In this document: piece by piece, positions 24,613-33,303 of the stretch
How the letters are laid out: each line of letters opens with the position of its first letter
Position numbering within the stretch: the stretch's first letter is position 1
DNA from: Leifsonia soli
GTDB lineage: Bacteria > Actinomycetota > Actinomycetes > Actinomycetales > Microbacteriaceae
Length of the DNA: 64,000 nt
Direction of reading: 5' to 3'
Assembly (NCBI RefSeq): GCF_013408745.1
Contig: NZ_JACCBJ010000001.1
Span: 1,116,001-1,180,000, forward strand
Program-made: the position numbers and the translations under genes
Notes under the pieces: generated by a model
What the model was told of the DNA's origin: nothing
Database searches by the model: none
Seen by the model: the letters and a program-made list of their open reading frames with translations, nothing else

Positions 24613-26490
24613 CTAATGAGCGCCCAGCCGCTTCCGCAGGAAGTCGATCCTCGCCTGGAGCTGGGTGACACTGGCCTGCGCGACCGCCGGTCCGCCGCAG
24701 ACCCGCCGCAGCTCCGCGTGGATCAGACCGTGCGGCTCCCCCGAGTTCTTCGAATACAGCCCGACGAGGCTGTTCAGCAGCTGGCGCTGCTCCTTCAGCG
24801 TCCGGTGCAGCGTCGGCGGCGGATGCCCCTCCGCGGTCGGCGGCCGGGACGAGTGCCGGCGCGCCTGTCGTTGCTGCCGCTGCAGCAGCAGCTCGTGCAC
24901 CTGCTCCGGCTCGAGGATGCCGGGGAGGCCGATGAAGTCGAGCTCCTCGTCCGTGCCCGGTACCGCGAAGCTGCCGAACTCCTTGCCGTCGTACAGCACG
25001 CGGTCGAAGTTGGCCTCCGACCCCAGCGCCTCGAACGCGAACTCCTCCGTCAGCGCCTCCGACGCGCGCTCCTCGCGATTCGCGTCGGCCACCATCGCGT
25101 CCTCGGGGTTCCACAAGTCGCCCTCGGTGTTCTCCTCGACGCGGTCGAGCGCGTGATCGCGTTCCAGCTCCATCGCGTTCGCCAACGCCATCAGCGTCGG
25201 CACGTTCGGCAGGAACACGGAGGCCGTCTCGCCGCGGCGCCGGGCGCGCACGAACCGGCCGATCGCCTGCGCGAAGAACAGCGGGGTGGATGCGCTGGTC
25301 GCGTACACGCCCACGGCCAGCCGCGGCACGTCGACGCCCTCCGACACCATGCGCACCGCGACCATCCACCGCGAGTCGCCCTGCGCGAACTCGGCGATCC
25401 GGTCGCTGGCCTCCTTCTCGTCGGAGAGCACGACCGTGACCGGCTCTCCGCTGATCTGCTGCAGCAGGTCCGCATACGCCCGCGCCGCGTAGTGGTCCGT
25501 CGCGATCACCAGACCTCCGGCGTCGGGAATGGAGTTGCGCACCTCGGTGAGGCGGCGGTCGGCCGCCGCCAGCACGGCCGGGATCCACTCGCCGCGCGGA
25601 TCGAGCGCCGTCCGCCACGCCTGCGATGTGATGTCCTTCGTGTTGCCCTCGCCGAGCCGCGCCTCCATCTCGTCGCCCGTCTTGGTGCGCCAGCGCATGT
25701 GCCCGGCGTAGACCATGAAGATGACGGGACGGACGACGCCGTCCTCGAGCGCGCGGCCGTAGCCGTAGTTGTAGTCGGTGACCGACGTCCGGATGCCCTG
25801 GCGGTCGGGCAGGTAGGTCACGAACGGGATGGGCGCCGTGTCCGAGCGGAACGGCGTACCGGTGAGCGAGAGCCGCCGCGTCGCGCGCTCGAAGGCGTCG
25901 CGGATGCCGTCTCCCCAGCTCAGGGCGTCACCACCGTGATGCACCTCGTCGAGGATCACCAGCGTCTTGTACGCCTCGGTGATGTCCTTGTGCAGGCTCG
26001 GCCGCATGGCCACCTGCGCGTAGGTCACCGCGGCGCCCCGGTAGTGCCGTGCATAGCGGCCATCGGAGTTCTTGAAGTCCGGATCGAGGTGGAGGCCGAC
26101 CCGGGCCGCCGCCTCCGCCCACTGGCGCTTGAGGTGCTCGGTCGGCGCGACGACCGTGACGCGCTCGACGACCCGGCGCGACAGGAGCTCGGTCGCGAGC
26201 CTCAGCGCGAAGGTCGTCTTACCGGCGCCCGGCGTCGCCGCCGCGAGGAAGTCGCGCGGCTCGTGGACGAAGTACGCATCGAGCGCCTCCGCCTGCCAGG
26301 CACGCAGCTTGCCCGCGGTCCCCCAGGCGGCGCGCTCCGGGAAGGACGGCGACAGGTGCTCAGCGGCGAAGCTTCCCGCGTGCACGCCCGGGCGCTCGAT
26401 ATCTCCGCCCTCGATATCACCGCGCTCGAGACCACTGAGTTCGGGGTCACCGGAGGCCTCTTCCGGCTGGGGTGCTGCTGACGTCTCCAC
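24613..26490 (-). CDS. DEAD/DEAH-box superfamily 2 helicase
   Basis: 625 aa from GTG 26490. Motif Q-like AWQAEALDAYF and Walker A ATPGAGKT (about residues 85-92) are followed by VVAPTEHLKRQW (Ia), DEVH (181-184) and LSLTGTPFR (III). Domain 2 carries RMVSEGVDVPRLAVGVYAT (V) and FFAQAIGRFVRARR (VI). This resembles the XPB/RecG-like actinobacterial helicases of unknown substrate. The N-terminal 50 residues are acidic and repetitive (GDIE twice) and probably disordered. A 3' Q/R-rich segment (LLLQRQQRQARR) follows. TAGATT at 26504-26499 lies 8 nt before GTG. Confidence 0.9.
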   Translation of the reverse strand: METSAAPQPEEASGDPELSGLERGDIEGGDIERPGVHAGSFAAEHLSPSFPERAAWGTAGKLRAWQAEALDAYFVHEPRDFLAAATPGAGKTTFALRLATELLSRRVVERVTVVAPTEHLKRQWAEAAARVGLHLDPDFKNSDGRYARHYRGAAVTYAQVAMRPSLHKDITEAYKTLVILDEVHHGGDALSWGDGIRDAFERATRRLSLTGTPFRSDTAPIPFVTYLPDRQGIRTSVTDYNYGYGRALEDGVVRPVIFMVYAGHMRWRTKTGDEMEARLGEGNTKDITSQAWRTALDPRGEWIPAVLAAADRRLTEVRNSIPDAGGLVIATDHYAARAYADLLQQISGEPVTVVLSDEKEASDRIAEFAQGDSRWMVAVRMVSEGVDVPRLAVGVYATSASTPLFFAQAIGRFVRARRRGETASVFLPNVPTLMALANAMELERDHALDRVEENTEGDLWNPEDAMVADANREERASEALTEEFAFEALGSEANFDRVLYDGKEFGSFAVPGTDEELDFIGLPGILEPEQVHELLLQRQQRQARRHSSRPPTAEGHPPPTLHRTLKEQRQLLNSLVGLYSKNSGEPHGLIHAELRRVCGGPAVAQASVTQLQARIDFLRKRLGAH

Positions 26491-26545
26491 TTGGATCAAA
26501 TCTACCGGAGCCCGCCGACACCGCCGTCCGATGCAGAATGGAGCA

Positions 26546-27334
26546 ATGGCGGAAGCACAGCATCCCTGGTCCCGGTACGTCGCCCTCGGAGACTCGTTCA
26601 CCGAAGGCATCGGCGATCCGGAACCGGGGAGCCCAGGCGGCCACCGCGGCTGGGCGGATCGCGTGGCCGAGGTCCTGAGCAGACAGACCGACGACTTCGC
26701 GTACGCGAACCTCGCGGTCCGCGGCAAGCTGATCCGCCAGATCCTGGACGAGCAGGTGGATGCGGCGGTCGCCCTCCGGCCCGACCTCATCACGATCTCG
26801 GCGGGCGGCAACGACGTCATCCGGCCGGGGACCGACCCCGACCAGATCGCGCTGCTATTCGACGAGGCCGTCTCGCGGCTGAGCGTCGACGGCGCGACCA
26901 TCGTGGTGTTCACCGGAGTCGACGTCGGCTTCTCGCCGGTCTTCCGCGGCATCCGCGGCAAGGTCGCGATCTACAACGAGAACGTCCGCGCCATCGCGGC
27001 GCGCTACGACTGCATCGTCGCCGATCAGTGGTCGCTGACCGAGATCCAGGACCAGCGGATGTGGGCGCCCGACCGCCTGCACCTCGCGCCGCTCGGCCAC
27101 CACACCGTGGCGCGGATGGTCCTCGCCGCGCTCAACGTGGAGAACGACCTGCAGCCGCTGCAGCCGGAACCGCTCCCTCCGCGCACCTGGCGGCGCGCCC
27201 GCGCCGAGGACCTCTCGTGGGCGCGCGAGTACCTCGTGCCGTGGGTCCTTCGCCGCATCCGGCACCAGTCGTCCGGCGACCATGTCACGCCGAAGCGGCC
27301 GCAGGCGGGTCCCTTCCTGATCAGCGGCGACTGA
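26546..27334 (+). CDS. SGNH/GDSL-family hydrolase
   Basis: 262 aa, cytoplasmic (no signal peptide). GDSL-type block I is YVALGDSFTEGIGD with the nucleophile Ser. Block II carries LAVRGKL, block III is ISAGGNDVIRPG (oxyanion Asn), and block V is APDRLHLAPLGH with the catalytic Asp and His. Esterase or lipase activity is expected; substrate is unknown. ATG 26546 is preceded at 6 nt by CAGAAT (26534-26539), the same arrangement as the WYL regulator at 12657. It diverges from the helicase gene with 55 bp between start codons. Confidence 0.9.
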   Translation: MAEAQHPWSRYVALGDSFTEGIGDPEPGSPGGHRGWADRVAEVLSRQTDDFAYANLAVRGKLIRQILDEQVDAAVALRPDLITISAGGNDVIRPGTDPDQIALLFDEAVSRLSVDGATIVVFTGVDVGFSPVFRGIRGKVAIYNENVRAIAARYDCIVADQWSLTEIQDQRMWAPDRLHLAPLGHHTVARMVLAALNVENDLQPLQPEPLPPRTWRRARAEDLSWAREYLVPWVLRRIRHQSSGDHVTPKRPQAGPFLISGD

Positions 27335-27367
27335 CCCGGCGTTCCGAGGCGGCCCTCCGGTCCGCGG

Positions 27368-28624
27368 CTAGGTGCCGAGGCCGCCCGGATGCGCCAGCCG
27401 CCACCCGAATCCCGGGTCCGGCACATCGCGCGCCAGCGCGAGCGGCACCGTGGCGGTCTTCCCGTTCAGGGTGAACGTGCCCTGTCCGAGGATGTCGCCC
27501 TTGAATCCGGACGACAGCGGTCGGGTCTGCAGGTCCACGCCGATCGGCGTGTCCGACCACACCAGGAACGACTTCGTCTCGGTCGCGACCAGCTTCGATG
27601 TCGCTCCCCAGGCGGTGGTGTAGGTCCCGAACACCTGGCCCTTCTCGACCGGCGTGACCTGGTGGAAGCCGTTCTTCATGCTGGTGAGGAGCGCCTGGAC
27701 ACCCGCCCACAGGTCGTCGTGGGTGGGCGCGCCGAGCACGACGCCGAGCACCCGCACCTTCGTCGCACCGACCGGGAGCTCCGCCGAGAAGAGCAGGCAG
27801 TTGCCCGCCTCGTCGGTGTTGCCGGTCTTGATGCCGTCCATCCCCTCGAAACCGAGGAGGGTGTTCGTGTTGTCCTGCGACCCGGCTCCTGGCAGGTTCG
27901 CGTTCTTCTGCGACACGATCGACGACAGCACGGGCGACGCCAGCACGAGCTTCCCGATGCCGATGAGGTCCTTCGTCGTGCTCACGTTGCCGGGGTCGAG
28001 GCCGTCCGGGGTCGTGATCTTCGTTCCGCTGAAGCCGTTCTTCGCGAGCCAATCGTTCGCGGCGGAGACGTAGGCGCTCGTCGAGCCATACGCCCAGTTC
28101 GCCAGCGAGATCGCGTAGTTGTTCGCGGAGGGCAGGAGCATCGCCTCCAGCGCCTGCTTCTCGGTCATCGAGGTGCCGGCGACCACCGGTGCCCACGAAC
28201 CGCCGGCCGCGACGACGTCGTGCCAGATGTTCACGTCGCGCTGCGTGAACGCGATGTCCGGACCCTGGTCGTCGCCGTTCAGCGGCTTCTTCTCCAGCAC
28301 CACGAGTGCGGTGATGGTCTTCGTGATGCTGGCGATCGGCACGCTCGCGTCGCTGCCGTGCGACGCCGAGGCACCCGGGTAGTCGGGGGCGACGATCGCG
28401 GAGGAGCCGTACCCGGGCCACGCCAGCTGCGCGGCCGGCTGGACCAGCTGCTTGCCGTGCGCGGTGACGGCGGCTGTCGCCGGGACGGGCGCGACCAGCG
28501 ACCCGACAACGTAGACGAACGCGAGGAGGACGGCGATCACGGTTCCGAAGACGACGATCCGGCGCCGGCGGTACACCGTCCGCGAGACACGGCGCGGCGG
28601 ATCGACGAGAACTTGCTGGGGCAC
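27368..28624 (-). CDS. D-alanyl-D-alanine carboxypeptidase (DacA/PBP5-like)
   Basis: 418 aa. An N-terminal cytosolic basic stretch precedes one membrane anchor (about residues 24-47), then the serine peptidase S11 domain outside: the SxxK motif is SITK (about residue 99), SxN is SAN, and KTG is in DGIKTGNTDEAGNC. It trims pentapeptides in peptidoglycan. The C-terminal 100 residues form a beta domain. TAAAAT at 28636-28631 stands 6 nt before GTG 28624, the strongest-looking leaderless -10 in the window. It shares no operon with neighbours, lying 19 bp downstream of the SpoU methyltransferase stop. Confidence 0.93.
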   Translation of the reverse strand: MPQQVLVDPPRRVSRTVYRRRRIVVFGTVIAVLLAFVYVVGSLVAPVPATAAVTAHGKQLVQPAAQLAWPGYGSSAIVAPDYPGASASHGSDASVPIASITKTITALVVLEKKPLNGDDQGPDIAFTQRDVNIWHDVVAAGGSWAPVVAGTSMTEKQALEAMLLPSANNYAISLANWAYGSTSAYVSAANDWLAKNGFSGTKITTPDGLDPGNVSTTKDLIGIGKLVLASPVLSSIVSQKNANLPGAGSQDNTNTLLGFEGMDGIKTGNTDEAGNCLLFSAELPVGATKVRVLGVVLGAPTHDDLWAGVQALLTSMKNGFHQVTPVEKGQVFGTYTTAWGATSKLVATETKSFLVWSDTPIGVDLQTRPLSSGFKGDILGQGTFTLNGKTATVPLALARDVPDPGFGWRLAHPGGLGT

Positions 28625-28643
28625 CCTCGGATTTTAGCGGCGG

Positions 28644-29468
28644 CTATCCCTGCTGCGGCTGAGAACGCGCGCTGAGCGCCCACAACGCCACCGCGGATGC
28701 CGACGCCACGTTGAGCGAGTCGACGCCGTGCAGCATCGGGATGGTGACGACGGTGTCCGCCGCCGCCAGGGCCCGGCGGCTCAGCCCGTCCCCCTCCGCT
28801 CCGAACACCATCGCGACGCGCTCCGGCGGGTCGGCCGCATAGGCGTCGAGCGTCACCGCATCGTCGGACAGCGCCAGCGCGGCGATGTCGAACCCCGCAT
28901 CGTGCAGCAGCGGAACGGCGTCGTCCCACTCGGGCAGCCGGGTCCACGGCACCTGCAGCACCGTGCCCATCGACACGCGGACGCTCCGGCGGTACAGCGG
29001 ATCGGCGCACCGCGGGGTGACCAGCACGGCGTCCGCGCCGAGGCCGGCGACCGAGCGGAAGATCGCCCCGACGTTGGTGTGGTCGACGATGTCCTCCAGC
29101 ACCACGACGCGCCGCGCATCCCGCATCAGGTCGGCCGGATCGGGCAGCACCGGGCGGTGCATCGCCGCGAGGGCGCCGCGGTGCAGGTGGTAGCCGGTGA
29201 GCCGCTCCAGCACGGCCGCGTCACCGACGAAGACCGGGACGTCGGGGTACGGAGCGAGCAGCGGCTCCACGTCCGCGAGCCACTGCTCCTGCAGCAGCAC
29301 GGACCGCGGTCGGTGCCCGGCGGCCAGCGCGCGGGTGATCACCTTCGTCGACTCGGCGATGTACAGGCCGCCCTCCGGCTCGGTCACCCGCCGCAGAGCG
29401 ACATCGGTGAGACGCGAGTAGTCGGCGAGACCGCCGGCCTCCAGGTCGTCGATGCGGTGCAGGAGCAT
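28644..29468 (-). CDS. SpoU/TrmH-family RNA 2'-O-methyltransferase
   Basis: 274 aa from ATG 29468. An N-terminal substrate-binding domain is followed by the knotted SPOUT domain: motif 1 VLEDIVDHTNVGAIFRSV, motif 2 MVFGAEGDGLS, motif 3 IPMLHGVDSLNVASASAVA. It methylates a 2'-OH in rRNA or tRNA using SAM; which site is not decidable. A longer upstream reading runs through the sir2 promoter and lacks domain sequence, so it is rejected. It diverges from the sirtuin gene across 76 bp. Confidence 0.92.
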   Translation of the reverse strand: MLLHRIDDLEAGGLADYSRLTDVALRRVTEPEGGLYIAESTKVITRALAAGHRPRSVLLQEQWLADVEPLLAPYPDVPVFVGDAAVLERLTGYHLHRGALAAMHRPVLPDPADLMRDARRVVVLEDIVDHTNVGAIFRSVAGLGADAVLVTPRCADPLYRRSVRVSMGTVLQVPWTRLPEWDDAVPLLHDAGFDIAALALSDDAVTLDAYAADPPERVAMVFGAEGDGLSRRALAAADTVVTIPMLHGVDSLNVASASAVALWALSARSQPQQG

Positions 29469-29544
29469 GGCTCTACACTGCCAGCCGCACGAAACAAATC
29501 GGAAAACTGGGGTGTTTAGACTCAAAGAGGATCTGGAGGTGCCT

Positions 29545-30390
29545 GTGACCACGCTGACGACCGAGCTCCCGCCGGAGCTCGCCCGCGGGATCGACCAGAC
29601 CGTCGAGCTGCTCTCCGGCCGCCGTTTCGCCGTTCTGACCGGTGCCGGCGTGTCCACCGACTCCGGTATCCCGGACTACCGCGGCGAGGGCGCACCGAAG
29701 CGCACGCCGATGACGTTTCAGCAGTTCCTCGCCGACGACCGCTTCCGCAAGCGCTACTGGGCGGGCAGCCACCTCGGCTACCGCCGCTTCGCCGCCGCGC
29801 AGCCCAACGACGGCCACCGCGCCCTGGCGGCTCTGGAGTCGTCGGGCGCCGCAAACGGTGTCATCACGCAGAACGTCGACGGCCTGCACAAGCAGGCGGG
29901 GTCGCGCAAGGTCGTCGACCTGCACGGCGCGATGGACCGCGTCCTCTGCCTCGTCTGCGGCCAGATCTTCGCGCGCGAGGCGATCACCTCCCGCATCGAC
30001 GCCGCGAACCCGTGGCTCGACACGGAGGGCGCCGTCGAGATCGCGCCGGACGGCGATGCCGTCGTCACCGATATCGACGCCTTCGTCGTCCCGGACTGCA
30101 CCGTGTGCGGCGGACGCCTGAAGCCGGACGTCGTGTTCTTCGGCGAGTTCGTGCCCGCCGAGAAGTATCGCGAGGCCAGCGCGCTGGTCCGCTCGGCGGA
30201 GGCCCTCGTGATCGCCGGGTCGTCGCTGGTCGTCAACTCCGGCATCCGCCTGCTCGAGGAGGCCAGGCGCCGTCGGCTCCCGATCGTCATCGTCAACCGC
30301 GGCGCGACCAAGGGCGACGGTCGCGCGACCATTAAGCTGGACGGTGGGACGACGGAGACACTGGTCGAATTGGCCGAACGGCTGGCCTGA
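29545..30390 (+). CDS. Sir2-family NAD-dependent protein deacetylase
   Basis: 281 aa. GTG 29545 is chosen because GGAGG at 29535-29539 is 5 nt upstream. NAD-binding motifs are GAGVSTDSGIPDYRG (about residues 37-51) and TQNVDGLHKQAG. The catalytic His is in DLHGAMD, and a structural Zn site is CLVC plus CTVC, followed by RLKPDVVFFGE. The KRTPMTFQQF segment resembles class II (SIRT4-like) sirtuins. It removes acyl groups from lysines at the cost of NAD. A TAGACT -10 at 29517-29522 would give a short leader of about 16 nt. The phosphatase gene follows 35 bp later. Confidence 0.94.
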   Translation: MTTLTTELPPELARGIDQTVELLSGRRFAVLTGAGVSTDSGIPDYRGEGAPKRTPMTFQQFLADDRFRKRYWAGSHLGYRRFAAAQPNDGHRALAALESSGAANGVITQNVDGLHKQAGSRKVVDLHGAMDRVLCLVCGQIFAREAITSRIDAANPWLDTEGAVEIAPDGDAVVTDIDAFVVPDCTVCGGRLKPDVVFFGEFVPAEKYREASALVRSAEALVIAGSSLVVNSGIRLLEEARRRRLPIVIVNRGATKGDGRATIKLDGGTTETLVELAERLA

Positions 30391-30425
30391 GCCGACGGCG
30401 CGCGTCCCGTGACGAAAGGACGCGT

Positions 30426-31025
30426 GTGACCTTCATCTCGCTGGTGCGGCACGGCCAGACCGACTGGAACCTCGCGAAGCGCATCCAGGGCTCCAGCGAC
30501 ATCCCGCTCAATGCGACGGGCCGGGACCAGGCGGAGGCGACGGGACGCGCGCTCGCGGGCGGACGGTTCGACGCGATCTACGCCAGCCCGCTCTCGCGGG
30601 CGCTCGACACGGCGCGCATCATCGCCGGTCACGTCGGGCTGGGCGAGCCGGAACGCCTGCCGGCCGTCGCGGAACGGCAGTACGGAGAGGCCGAGGGGCT
30701 GACCGGCGAGCAGATCCTGGCCCGCTGGCCGGACGGGACGCCCGTGCCGGGTCGCGAGACCCGCGACGAGGTCGTCGCCCGCGCCCTTCCCGCGCTCCGC
30801 GAGCTCGGGGAGCGGCACCCCGGCGAGAACCTCATCGTGGTCAGCCACGGCGGCGTCATCTCGTCGCTCGTGCGCCACGTCACCGACCACGCACTGCCCG
30901 GGCCGGGCGAGCTCATCCCGAACGGCTCCGTGCACCGCTTCCGCTACGACGACGGCGACCTCACGCTCGACCGCTTCAACCTCGGTCCGGAGGACCGCGA
31001 CCTGTTCACCGCCTCCGTCATGTGA
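30426..31025 (+). CDS. Histidine phosphatase family protein
   Basis: 199 aa, phosphoglycerate-mutase-like fold. The catalytic RHG motif is LVRHGQTDWN at residues 6-15, followed by SPLSRALDTARII, the acid ERQYGEAEGLTG, and the second catalytic His in VVSHGGVISSL. Such enzymes hydrolyse small phosphoesters such as alpha-ribazole phosphate, phosphoglycerate or trehalose phosphate; the substrate is unknown here. AAAGGA at 30414-30419 is the ribosome site for GTG 30426. It is probably co-transcribed with the sirtuin. Confidence 0.92.
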   Translation: MTFISLVRHGQTDWNLAKRIQGSSDIPLNATGRDQAEATGRALAGGRFDAIYASPLSRALDTARIIAGHVGLGEPERLPAVAERQYGEAEGLTGEQILARWPDGTPVPGRETRDEVVARALPALRELGERHPGENLIVVSHGGVISSLVRHVTDHALPGPGELIPNGSVHRFRYDDGDLTLDRFNLGPEDRDLFTASVM

Positions 31026-31050
31026 CGGAACGCCACCCCGCCGCATCCAG

Positions 31051-31099
31051 GGGTCGCAACACGCCGTTCTGACCCGCCGATAACGGCGCGTCGCGACCC
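31051..31099. repeat. Long intergenic hairpin between convergent genes
   Basis: GGGTCGCAACACGCCGTT (31051-31068) pairs with 31082-31099 over 18 positions (16 Watson-Crick, 2 G-U), with a 13-nt loop. It separates the histidine phosphatase from the glycosyltransferase and may stop transcription from both sides. Confidence 0.7.
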
Positions 31100-31110
31100 A
31101 CAGACGGCCG

Positions 31111-32184
31111 TCAGCGCGACGCGACCTCCGTGAGCACGCCGAGCAGCCGCTCCGCCGACGCGTCCCAGGTGTACCGGGCGGCCTGAGCGCGCGCGGCCGC
31201 CGACCGCGCCGCCCACACGCCGTCGTCCTCCAGGTGCCGGATGCGCGCGGCGAGCTGCTCCGGGGCGTCCGCGTCGAAGTACAGCGCGGCCTCCCCGCCG
31301 ATCTCCCGGAAGATCGGGATGTCGCTGACGACCACCGGCGTTCCGAGCGTCATCGACTCAACCAGCGGGATGCCGAACCCCTCGTCGTGCGACGCGGTCA
31401 CGAGAGCGGTCGCCGCGGCGAGCGTCTCCGCGTAGTCCTCGTCGCTGGCGCCGTCGTGGAAGACGATCCGCGCCCCCGGGGCGAGCTCCGTCAGGCGCCG
31501 CCGTTCTGCATCCGTCACCCGGCTCATCAGGTGGAGCGTGTAGTCCGGCAGCAGCGCGGTGGCGCGCACCAGTGTGTCCACGTTCTTGTACGGCATGAAC
31601 GAGCCCATGTAGACCAGGCTCTTGCTCTCCGCCGCCGTGCGCTCCGCCCGCCCTGGCGCGAGCTCGGGCATGTCGGCGGCGTTCGGGACGACGTGCACCG
31701 GCCGCTTGGTCAGACGGTGCTCGGCGATCAGCCCCTTCGTGGTCTCCGACACGGTGACGACGGCGTCCGATCGGTTCAGCAGCAGGCGCTGCGGCCACCA
31801 GGCCAGGTGGTACAGCCGCCAGAGTCCGCGCACGAACGCCGGCAGGTCGCGCGGCGGCGTCGGGTGCCGGTAGTAGATCAGGTCGTGGACGGTCAGCACG
31901 AGCAGGTACTTCCGGCCGAAGCCGCCCATCGTCTGCATCGGCGTGAAGACCACGTCCGGCCTGAGGCGGTTGACCGTCCGGGCGACCCACGGCTCCCCCA
32001 CCGACGTGGGTGCGGGGATGATCTCCCAGGGCAGATCGGGCAGCAGGTCCAGCTGGCGGTGGTCGCTGATGAGCATGGTCACCGGGTGCCGCTTCGCTAG
32101 GGCCCTCACGAGCCCGGCGGTGTAGCGGCTGATGCCGTCGTGCCGGCCGATGCGGGTGTAGCGGCAGTCGAACAGGATCCTCAC
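31111..32184 (-). CDS. Glycosyltransferase family 4 (GT-B)
   Basis: 357 aa. The N-terminal GT-B domain starts MRILFDCRYTRIGRHDGISRYTAGLV, with VLTVHDLIYYRHPTPPRDLP. The C-terminal domain has KSLVYMGSFMPYKNVDTLV and the nucleotide-sugar site ASHDEGFGIPLVESMTLGTPVVVSD with the E-x7-E pattern. It is probably a retaining transferase; donor and acceptor are unknown, perhaps an envelope glycan. GTG 32184 overlaps the stop of the alpha/beta hydrolase gene as GTGA, so the two are coupled. Confidence 0.92.
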   Translation of the reverse strand: MRILFDCRYTRIGRHDGISRYTAGLVRALAKRHPVTMLISDHRQLDLLPDLPWEIIPAPTSVGEPWVARTVNRLRPDVVFTPMQTMGGFGRKYLLVLTVHDLIYYRHPTPPRDLPAFVRGLWRLYHLAWWPQRLLLNRSDAVVTVSETTKGLIAEHRLTKRPVHVVPNAADMPELAPGRAERTAAESKSLVYMGSFMPYKNVDTLVRATALLPDYTLHLMSRVTDAERRRLTELAPGARIVFHDGASDEDYAETLAAATALVTASHDEGFGIPLVESMTLGTPVVVSDIPIFREIGGEAALYFDADAPEQLAARIRHLEDDGVWAARSAAARAQAARYTWDASAERLLGVLTEVASR

Positions 32185-33104
32185 GGTCGCTCCTCCGCGA
32201 GTTCGGCGACGAACCGCTGGATGGCGCGGGCCGCGGCCGCCGGGGTCTCGTAGTGGATGAGGTGGCCGACCTCCGGGATGACGACGAGCTCCGCCGCCGG
32301 GAACACCGTCTGCAGGCGGTACTCGGCCGCGATGGGCGTGATGTCGTCCTTCTCGGCGGCGACGAGCAGGGTGCGCTCCGGGATGCGCGCCGCGTACTCA
32401 CTGACGTCGTGCGCGACGGAGGCGCGGAACGCCTCGAGCACGACGCGCCGGTCGCTGAACGCGGAGAAGTAACGGTCGTGCTGGTCGTGGATCCAGCGTC
32501 GCAGCGCCGGCTCCTTCGTCTTCGCCATGGCCATGCTCATCACGCGGACGATCACGCGGTTGCGCAGCAACGCGAACCCGAGCCGCTCGGGGAGCACCGA
32601 GGCGAGCCAGTAGTAGAACACCGCGAGCCGCGTGAACACACCGCGCGGGCCCTCGAGCGCGGGCTGGCCGATCGGGTTCACCAGCACGACGCCGGCGGGA
32701 CGTTCGGCGTCCGCTGCGGTGTCCGCATCCGCCAGCGCACCGGCGACGACGATGGATCCGAAGGAGTGGCCGAGCAGCACCACCCGGCCGCTCAGCCCCG
32801 ACGCGGCGACGAAGGCGCGCAGCCAGCGGCCGTAGCCGGCGACGTCATGCGCCGCCTCGGTCATCGGCGTCGACGCACCGAAGCCCGGGAGGTCGGGCGA
32901 GATCATGCGGATGCCGTGCAGCTGCGCGACCACCGGCTCCAAGCCGTGGTGATCGCCGCGGAAGCCGTGCACGAGCACCAGGGTGGTCGTCGCATCCCGG
33001 TCGCCGTAGTCCCAGAACCGCGTGGTCGAGCCCAGGACCGGGACCGCCTCTTCGCGCACGGGCACCCGCTCCAGAGCGGCGGCGTAGGGTGAGGAGACAG
33101 TCAT
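32181..33104 (-). CDS. Alpha/beta hydrolase
   Basis: 307 aa from ATG 33104. The oxyanion HG is in TLVLVHGFRGDHHGL, the nucleophile elbow is LLGHSFGSIV, the acid is in VAAEKDDITPIAAEY, and the catalytic His is in PEVGHLIHYE. It is a cytosolic serine hydrolase of unknown substrate; the C-terminus is a normal fold-capping helix. TAGACT at 33118-33113 lies 8 nt upstream of ATG. An upstream in-frame extension to 33161 has no domain sequence and is rejected. Coupled to the glycosyltransferase by a 4-bp overlap. Confidence 0.92.
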   Translation of the reverse strand: MTVSSPYAAALERVPVREEAVPVLGSTTRFWDYGDRDATTTLVLVHGFRGDHHGLEPVVAQLHGIRMISPDLPGFGASTPMTEAAHDVAGYGRWLRAFVAASGLSGRVVLLGHSFGSIVVAGALADADTAADAERPAGVVLVNPIGQPALEGPRGVFTRLAVFYYWLASVLPERLGFALLRNRVIVRVMSMAMAKTKEPALRRWIHDQHDRYFSAFSDRRVVLEAFRASVAHDVSEYAARIPERTLLVAAEKDDITPIAAEYRLQTVFPAAELVVIPEVGHLIHYETPAAAARAIQRFVAELAEERP

Positions 33105-33126
33105 CGCTTCCCAGTCTAGGCAGGAC

Positions 33127-33179
33127 TGGACAGGGCACCGCTCGCACGCCCTAGACTTCACTGGATGTAATCGCTTGCA
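33127..33179 (+). promoter_or_regulatory. treS promoter with LacI-family-type operator
   Basis: TGGACA (33127-33132) and TAGACT (33152-33157) form a weak promoter with a 19-nt spacer. TGTAATCGCTTGCA at 33166-33179 is an imperfect palindrome centred on CpG, the shape bound by LacI/GalR repressors. It would sit just after the transcription start. The regulator is not encoded in this window. Confidence 0.5.
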
Positions 33180-33303
33180 CCGGATGCCGCTCCCCCGGCG
33201 GCCCGCCCGGCATCATCGAGTGCATCACCGCACCGTCCACGCACCGCCCCCGCTTCATCCCGCTCCGGCACCGCCCCCGAACCACCCCGCCAGAAGGAGA
33301 ACC

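Noticed and set aside
21055..26481. An 1808-codon plus-strand frame running through amn, VIT and helicase genes
   Set aside because: It is antisense to three well-supported genes and has arginine/proline-rich shadow composition.
29451..29468. Possible leaderless start for the SpoU methyltransferase at 29468
   Set aside because: TAGAGC lies too close to the ATG and CAGTGT at the right distance is a poor hexamer, so it was left out of the leaderless set.
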